Part shown: piece after piece, positions 20,939-28,900 of the stretch
How positions within the stretch are numbered: position 1 is the first letter of the stretch
Layout of the letters: each line of letters begins with the position of its first letter
IMG/VR virus record: IMGVR_UViG_3300032299_001077
Location: 1-49,854 of that record
Source: a virus
Length of the DNA stretch: 49,854 nucleotides
Direction: 5' to 3' (one strand)
Made by a program: the position numbers and the translations under genes
The notes under the pieces: generated by a model
The model's input: only the letters and a program-made list of their open reading frames with translations
The model's database searches: none
What the model was told of the DNA's origin: nothing

Positions 20939-22209
20939 AACAACCAGTTAGAATTGTTGTTTCCCACCACAGCAGTCTTGAATTCCGCTGCCTTTCTGGT
21001 GACCTGTGGGTCTACAACAAGTCAGGGAAGGCGATTTCTGGAGTAAGAGATATCCCAATTAAAAACGAAGGAAGGGAGGGGTTGGTTTACATCCGCCACA
21101 TCATAGAGAACTACGATCAACTGGCCCCAACAACTGTCTTTGTCCAAGATGATTTCTTGCAGCATCAACCATCGGTAGAAGGATTTTACGAACAGATTCA
21201 AAATAATGACGGGTTCTACCAATTTCCCTGCACTTGGAGGGCGGATGATCCCAACGGGATTCACAAACGGGAGGTGGTCAATGGGAAGGTGGATTGTTCT
21301 ACTATTGCCAATCTTGATGCTATTGCGGAATTTTGCCAAAGGTTTGACATCCTCATCCCCGAACGATACACCACTGAAACCTGTAACTTTTTCTTGGCAT
21401 CTGACAGGGTGTTGAGGTCGGTTCCCAAGGAGAAATATGAAGCAATCTATCAATGGCTCAAGGAGGACATCAACAATGAGTTTGTTTTTGAGCATTGTTA
21501 CAAGCTTCTGTTTATGAAAGAATTCAAACCCCATTATTTGATCCGCACCTACGAGAGGGATCGGGATTGGTTGATGTATTGCTTGGCCTCTATCCGTAAG
21601 TGGGAGCCCGATATCCCGATCACTGCTGTGGCTCCAGTCGGCAATGATGTTGGCTGTCCCGTGACCTATGTGGAACCCCGCAACCCAGACGGGTATATCG
21701 ACCAGCAGTATACCAAGCTCAACGCCGATCTCTATGTCCCGTCTACGGCCACCCATGTGATCCACATGGATTCGGATTGCATGATGACTGGGAGACTTTC
21801 AGGTATGATGGTGGATGGTAAACCCATGATGCTCAAAACCCCATATAGCGAGTTGGATGATCAAGCCAAGGTCTGGCAGGGAGTGACTGCCCACTACATT
21901 GGGTTTAATCCTGACTACGAATACATGAGGCGGATGCCACTTGTATATCCCATCGGGATATACGCCAAGGTTCGGGACTATCTTACGGAACGCCATGGCC
22001 CTTGGGAGGAGTGGTTTCCCAAGATTGAAGGACGGAAACTAAGTGAGTTTAATATCCTCGGAGCCTACGCCGAACGCTTTATGGCGGAAGAATTCCATTG
22101 GATCGATACCTCTAAGCAGGAACTACCTCCTCTGGTTGCCCGTCAGGGGTGGAGTTGGGGTGGATTGGATGCGGTCAGGGCGGAGTGGAAGGCCCTCATG
22201 GCACAATGA
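20935..22209 (+). CDS. DUF3431-like domain fused to a glycosyltransferase-like domain
   Basis: A 424-residue protein starting by ATGA overlap. Residues about 1-190 resemble the protein at 42644 and the DUF3431 pattern: VVSHHSSLEFRC, NKSGK, NEGREGLVYIRHIIENYDQL, VFVQDD. Residues about 195-424 contain a second domain, YLIRTYERDRDWLMYCLASIRKW, then HVIHMDSDCMM (DSD metal motif), typical of GT-A folds. It is likely a bifunctional transferase; each half could act on a different linkage. The last 60 residues (WGGLDAVRAEWKALMAQ) are helical. Confidence 0.65.
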   Translation: MKQPVRIVVSHHSSLEFRCLSGDLWVYNKSGKAISGVRDIPIKNEGREGLVYIRHIIENYDQLAPTTVFVQDDFLQHQPSVEGFYEQIQNNDGFYQFPCTWRADDPNGIHKREVVNGKVDCSTIANLDAIAEFCQRFDILIPERYTTETCNFFLASDRVLRSVPKEKYEAIYQWLKEDINNEFVFEHCYKLLFMKEFKPHYLIRTYERDRDWLMYCLASIRKWEPDIPITAVAPVGNDVGCPVTYVEPRNPDGYIDQQYTKLNADLYVPSTATHVIHMDSDCMMTGRLSGMMVDGKPMMLKTPYSELDDQAKVWQGVTAHYIGFNPDYEYMRRMPLVYPIGIYAKVRDYLTERHGPWEEWFPKIEGRKLSEFNILGAYAERFMAEEFHWIDTSKQELPPLVARQGWSWGGLDAVRAEWKALMAQ

Positions 22210-22991
22210 ATCCAGATTTATTGAGAGGTTCCCCCGTATGTCGGACTGAACCCCCAGAGGGTTACGAGTGGGAACTCCCACCATTCAATGTGGTGTTCCA
22301 GTTTTGCGCGAAGGACTACACTCAGGCTCTTCGGGTCATCAAGTGGAGTCGGGATTTGGCCCACCAACCCAACGAACTCCATCTGGTCACAGACGAGGGA
22401 TTCATGTGCGATAGTCTGATTGAGATTGCGGAGTCCTCTTGGGGCTCGGTTGTCCTACATCGAATCAAACCCTGTGGCTCGCCTTGGCCCGCCTGCAACA
22501 ACCATGTGTTTGCCGAAACCTGCAAGTTGATGAAGGGGACTGGCAAGCCATGGCTGCTCTGGGAGACCGACATGATCCCAGCTAGGCCAGACTGGCTTCA
22601 GGCGCTAGAAAACGAGTACAGCGAGGCTTCTCGGCCATTTATGGGGGCATGGGTGGAGGCTTATGATATCCTCAATGGAGGGGCGGTCTACCCATCGGAT
22701 GTTATGGCTTGGTGTCCTCAGTTCTTTGCGGGGTCGGCTATTATCCAACCCGCTTTTGATTGTGCCATAGCCCCTGATGTCATCTGGTTCACCCACCCCT
22801 GCAACCATCTGATGGCAAATGTGTTCTTTACAAGGCCCAACGGCAGACCATCTATCGCTACCCCAAATCTTCCCACTTGGAATAAACTTCTGTTCGACTG
22901 GACTGTTACCCACAACACCTGCTTGATCCATCGGGACAAGAAGGGGGAAACGATTAAGTTCCTGCGGGATAAATTCGCTATTCGCGAATAG
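22206..22991 (+). CDS. glycosyltransferase-like protein
   Basis: A 261-residue protein (ATG 22206, ATGA overlap). FNVVFQFCAKDYTQALRVIKWSRDL opens a GT-A-like fold, and LLWETDMIPARPDWLQ gives an E-T-D metal motif. AWCPQFFAGSAIIQP may be an acceptor loop. Last gene of the glycan module; its 3' end lies within the palindrome that ends both convergent transcripts. Confidence 0.6.
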   Translation: MNPDLLRGSPVCRTEPPEGYEWELPPFNVVFQFCAKDYTQALRVIKWSRDLAHQPNELHLVTDEGFMCDSLIEIAESSWGSVVLHRIKPCGSPWPACNNHVFAETCKLMKGTGKPWLLWETDMIPARPDWLQALENEYSEASRPFMGAWVEAYDILNGGAVYPSDVMAWCPQFFAGSAIIQPAFDCAIAPDVIWFTHPCNHLMANVFFTRPNGRPSIATPNLPTWNKLLFDWTVTHNTCLIHRDKKGETIKFLRDKFAIRE

Positions 22992-22995
22992 CGAA
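22974..22995. terminator. perfect 22-bp palindrome between convergent genes
   Basis: A perfect palindrome (arms TTCGCTATTCG/CGAATAGCGAA) overlaps the stop of the plus-strand module and ends one base before the stop of the minus-strand giant gene. As RNA it gives a 9-bp stem with CGCG loop on either strand. No U-tract follows, so a bidirectional terminator or 3' stabiliser is inferred from position. Confidence 0.55.
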
Positions 22996-25900
22996 CTAGC
23001 GTCCGCTGCGGATTCGTTTTATTTCTTTCTCGCGGTCTTTGGCCGCGCTCATCATGTCGCGGCGAGCCTTGCCAACGAGTCGGGCAAAGTCAGCATCGTT
23101 CAGACGCATCATGTAAAGCCACTCGGAGAGGGCGGAGAAGTAGAGAAGGCGCTGCTCTTCAGGCGTATACATCTCCATCTCTTCAGGGGTTGCCAGCATC
23201 TTGGTCTGCAAGGCAACCTGCTCGGCTTGGCCCAAACCAATCTCCAGCATCCCCAAACTCATGGCATTGTCGAAAGACTGGTAGCGGTAGAACGGGGAAC
23301 GCTCTTTAGAATACTGGTCATAGGACATGACCTCGCCCTCTTCATTTAGGATGGAGTCATTCTCAAGCTGGAGGGAAACCAGATACGAGGCGCGATTCAT
23401 GGCATCAATAAACTTAGATTCCACGATCTGCGGTGTGCCGCCAACCAGCAAGTTGCCAGTAATGTCCGCGAGAAACTGTCTCCAATTCTTGTTTGCTTCT
23501 TCCTTCTGTTTCTCTTCATCGGGCTCCTCCATATCCACACCCATGAGGCCGTAGAGAACACCAATACCAGCACCAGATATAGCAGGGATGACGTATCGCT
23601 TGGTTGTGTGGAAAAGAATAAGACCACCGATTGTTCCAGAAAGCCCGCCTACCCCACTCTTGCTCCCACTGATGGCATCACGCGCATCGGAGTAGAGCCT
23701 CATGCGTTGCTGGATGGCAAAGGAATTGAATGGAACAAAGATTGCTTTGACCAGATTCTCCCAACCAGTCTTTCCGCTTTGGGCAAACGTAGCCATGGAG
23801 GTCGGGTCGCTTGAACCCTGATAGATGTCGGTCATCTGCTCGGCAAACGCCGCCGCCTGACGCCTTGCTGGATCGGATTCAATTAGATCCGCTTCCTTAG
23901 ACCAGTCATCAATCTTGATGTCCTGCTTGTTTAGTTCACCCTCGTAGTAGGTCATCCATGCTGCGGAAGCTGCCAAGAAGTCGGAGGACTTGAGGGCAAT
24001 CATCCATACATCGGCAATCTTTCCAGCCTGCTCCTTGGCCTGATCCCACTTGCTCTCACTAAAGTAACGCTCAAGGCGGTTCTGATGGCCTTCCATCTGG
24101 TTGATGTATTTGTAACCAGCAGAGGCATCGCCACGGCGACCAATGGAAAATTTATTAAGGAGGGTTCTTGCCAGTTTTTGCGTCTTGGGTGCAATGTTCT
24201 TAGCAAGAAGATCTCCTCGGCCACCACTTCCCCATGCTGTGATAAGCTGGTCGGGTGGCTGTTTGATCCACTGGTAGATACCGCCAAGGGCAATACCAGT
24301 GCCAAGTTTGCGCGAAATAACACTGAGTGAATCCACAGCCTTCTCAATAGCCCCGCCACTCCCCATCGATCCACGGCGCATACGGGAAAGCCGCAAACGA
24401 TTGAGGCGTTCAATAAAGAAATCCTTGTTGGCTGCACCACCAAAGACAACCTCGGCTTCTGGGGTCTTCATAAAGGAAGCAATGCGCTGCCATCCACTGG
24501 ACGTATAAGCCTTGTTGATCTGGTCGGAGAGACCATTGAACACGTTGCGACGAAGATTGAATTCAATTTCCTTTGGTCTCTTGGTGGTGCGATCCTTGGG
24601 AATCTCCGTGTAGTCAACACGCTTGATGGTGTAAGCAGACTGCTTCGGGCGCAGGCTCACTTGGTCATAGAACAGGCTCTGCTCTTCGGGGGTGATGGCG
24701 AGTGACGGGCCAGCAGAGGTAAATCCAATTGTAAGATAGTTTGGATTCTCGTAGTTGTTGGCTTGGTCATTGAAGTTCTCGTCAAAGCTCTTCAGGAAAT
24801 CCTTGTATTGCGGAAGCAGGGTATCCTTATACCAGATCAGGGATTCATAGTTCGGGCGAAACTCGCGCTTCATGTTGTTGAGGATTGCCTCAACACTGTC
24901 CCCATCAATTTGATTTAGAATAGTTTCAATGCGATCCGCCATGGCAACACGATCTGGTTCTGTGGTTGACCTTCTGCGATTGGCTATATCCTGACGGATC
25001 AGGTCTCGGCGTTGATTGATGGAGGTGACCTCGTCCTTCTTGGGAACGGACTGAATCAGGAATCCAACCACACCCTCGGCCAAGAGACCATCTTGGTTTC
25101 GGGCTGCTGCCTTGTATTTCTTTTCAAGGTTGCGATGGAACTCCGCGATCTTCTCTTGGATCTCATCAATCGTATTGTTCGCCTTGGTGAATCCAAGGTT
25201 GAGGTCAAGCATACCCATGGCATCGTACATCTTTGCCATTGCTCCCTTGCCAAACGCATTGCGGAATGTGTCAGCAATAGATTGCAACTCAAGAGCCCAC
25301 CCACGTTGCATCCTCTCGGAGATGAAGCGTGGGAGAAGGTTAATCCAAGCGCGATTCTTGGCCACCATGGTGGGATCTTGCGCTGCCTCGCGGGCACTCT
25401 GCTGACCCTTGGCAACAGCGACAAAGTATTCCGCTCCATTGGTCTGGTTGTTGTAAATGATATTGTTTGTGATGCGAATGAAACGCTGGCGCTCTTCGGG
25501 GTCAAGCGCCTTGGGATCAACCTTCAGCATGGAAGAAACAATCGAACGCTGATCTGCTCGCAGGTTGTCTGTATCGTAACCACGCAATCCCTGCTGAGTC
25601 TCGACAGCCTTCTCGGTCAATAGGTTCTCCAGTGCATCTCTGTTTTCTTGGGCTTCGATTTGTTTGATGATGTCAATTGACTCCATCATTTGATCAACTT
25701 GGTCTGGTTCTATTCCGTATTTTTTGGCCAGACGCTCATTGGCCTCGCGGTCAAGATCCCGCTGGTTCCTTTGGGTCTCGGACTGGGCTCCCGAAAGATA
25801 GCTCTCCATCTCGGCATCAGGGATAACCACATAATCAGGTGACAGGACAGCCTTGAATCCACGCAAGTAGTAGTTCACAGCCTCGGCAAACATGCGGGGA

Positions 25901-28900
25901 TCATCCAGCTTGTTGACAGGGATCTTGCTAACGTCTTCAAGCACCTCGCGCTGCGGACCCATCGCCACCTTCTTCTGGGTGGAAAGTTGTTTGGCCCTCT
26001 TCTGTGCATCCTTGGCCTCGCGGAGATCGGCATCGTAGTTGGCGTTTTCCACAACTTTGGCTGCGTATTCAGAGAAAGCCTCAACACTCTTTTCGCTCGT
26101 CCAAATAACACGGGCCGCACGTTTGGCTAAAGCCTGAACCTGCTTCGGGCGCACGGGGCCAAGCAGTTCCATAGCTTTGATAATCTCAACCACCTCTTCT
26201 GCGGTGCGCTTCTGCTCTGCTTTAGCTGCTCGGTTGGCTGCGGCCTTGAGTCGGATCTGGTCTTTAAGCGCGGCCTTTTCATTGACCTGAATCTTGACAG
26301 GGGGAACCCGAACCCCCATGAACACATCAAAGAGGCGAGACATGACGGGCTTCGGACGATCAGGGTCAACCTCCTTGGGTAGAGTCACCCCTTCAGGTAG
26401 GGCTTCGACAGACAATCCCGTTTGGGTTTCAATGAATGCTGTAGCGATGGACTGCTGGATATCGTATTGCTTGGCAATGGCATTAGCCACCTTCGCTGCA
26501 TTAACTGGACTGAGATTGGTATTCTCCGTAATGGCATCCTGTAATGCGCGTTCGTCTCCACCTTGCTCCATCCAGTTTGCTGCGATCTCGCTCACCTTTT
26601 GGGTTGTGGGCTTTCCTCCTTTGGCTTCGGACGCCGCATCCACCTTGGCCATAGATGCCTTAAGATTAGAGAGAGTCTTTGCTTCGGGGCTGTCGATAAC
26701 GAATGAGGGTTTGGGTTCGGGCTCAAGACCCAAGGGATTGTATGCCTTGCCGTAGGTGATGCCTGTCGGCCTTGCTTCTAGCTTGGCGTTCTTAACAAAA
26801 ACGCGAGAGCCAACCATGATTGCTTCGGTTCCGCCAACCACGGCATCCTTGCTGCGGACATCCACAAAGTAGCTAGAACGGATCGGATTGTAACCAACTT
26901 CAGTCCAGACATTGGGATCGTTGATGTCTGTGGGAAGTTCGGTGATTGGTTCGTAGTTACCTTTGACTGTAGCCAGCGGGAACTTGCCAGCACCAGCGGC
27001 GATCTCAGCAGCAGAACCCTTGCCAGAAATCGCTCTGGTCATAAATGTTGGATTTGTAACTTTAGCTACACCGACATATGCATACGCCTCGCCAACACGC
27101 TTGCTCGTTTCTGGAACCGATTCATGGGCGGTAATGTTGTATACAGTATCACCAGCCGTTGTTGACCTATTATATGTATTAATATCTATTCTGAATTCAT
27201 ATTCAGAACCTTCCTGAAGACGGGGATTTCCTTTTTCATCAAGGAATCCCACCCTGCCAACTTTGTCACTCTGGATGTATTGTTTAATTTTGTCATCAGT
27301 TGGAATAGGATCTGCGCCCTTGGCCGTAAACGGATCGATGGCATCCACCAAGTCGGCATAGTCTCCAGCGGTGATCTGCCCGTTCTTTAGCCTTACTGCG
27401 GCTACTGCGAGTTGCGGGCTTCGCGCCAGAATTTTATTGGTTGATGCCTTGTCGAAAGCCTTGCGCTCCTCATCTGTATTCGGGGTGTATTCGCGATTAA
27501 TATCCTCCCTCTGCCGCATCGCATACCTAATCTGATCCGAAACATCTTCGGCGTAGTTGTAGTCCTGCGGTTGGTAAATCTGGAATGGTCGGGCAACACT
27601 GCCCATGCGTTGAAGATCAATCTTTTGATTGGGATCGGTAACTAGATTGTAGAAAGATTGGTAGGAATCTCGCCCAAGCTTGGCTTGGATCTGAGCCATA
27701 AATTCCTTAATGATCTTGGCCAACTTGCCCATGAATGTGTTGGGCACAGCCTGACGGCTTTCGACCAGATCGGTCATCTTCTCGGCAATCCACTCGTCCA
27801 ACATGATGTATCGATAGTTCTCCGCATCATATCTGATTTGGTATTTGACAACGTTTCCTTCAGAATCTTGAACGGGAACCAATTTGGTTTCTGCTTCTTC
27901 AGGATTGAAGATCTTGTATGCCTCGTATTGTTCTGGGGTGAGGCTATAGCGTCCAACAAAAGCAAGAAACCAAGGGTTGTTATCGATGTATTTCGTAAGT
28001 TCCCTCGTGTAGTCCTTGCTCATGCTTTCCAGTTCGGCCTTCGGCAAGAAGCGGGAAAGACCGTGCCAGAACTCATGGACACCAACCCTTGCCCCGACCT
28101 TGGGCTGGTCTTGAGTCAGGAAGAAGCTAACCAGACTTTGGCCAAAATCAAAGTTGCTCACGCCGCCCCCACCCTTGATTGAGATAGCTGTGTCTCCAAT
28201 GGCTTCCTCGCGGATGGAGTTGACGAAGTCAGTGAGGGCTCGCGCAGTTTCTTCTGAAAGCTTGCCACCACTACGCTCCCGTGCGATGCGCTCTAGGATG
28301 GCGGCTTTGCCTCTGGCGCGGGGGCGCTGCCTTCTTTCGGCCTCGGCCTTGACCCGATCCCGAAGCGCCGTAGCCTCTTTGACCACATTGTTAACAGCCT
28401 TTAATGGCCCATCAGTGCGACCAGCTTTGATGTCTTCGACTACTGTGGAGATATCATATCCCAACGGGTTAAGTCTTACGTCTTCCCTGCGGGATTCTCT
28501 TACTTCGGGGGCGGGCCTTTCTATTTTCTGAACTTCATTCGGTGCAAGCGTTTGGTATCCCCCGCGCTGTAGCCTTACTTCAACTTTGCCATCTGGCATT
28601 ATGCGAGTGACCGATCCCGCAACTAACTCATCTCTTCCGCCAACAACTCGACCACCCTCATAAGTGGGAACCCTATTAGTGACGCGAACCATTTCACCTT
28701 TTGCAAATGTTGTAGCTTCGGGTGCTACTTCCTGCGGTGCGGGCGGAACATAGATATCCTCTACCAGAGTCCAGCCTGCGGGCATACGCACACCTGTTCC
28801 AACCTGATCCACCCCGATACGAAGGCCCTTCGCGATGGCTTCGGCTACTACTTCGTTTGATCCTGTGTCGATTTGGATCTTTCGGGCTTCGGGCGTCAGC

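Noticed and set aside
21022-25623. Antisense ORFs of about 200-250 codons (21022-21765 minus, 25012-25623 plus)
   Set aside because: They overlap well-supported genes on the other strand and show no recognisable domain or spacing to neighbours.
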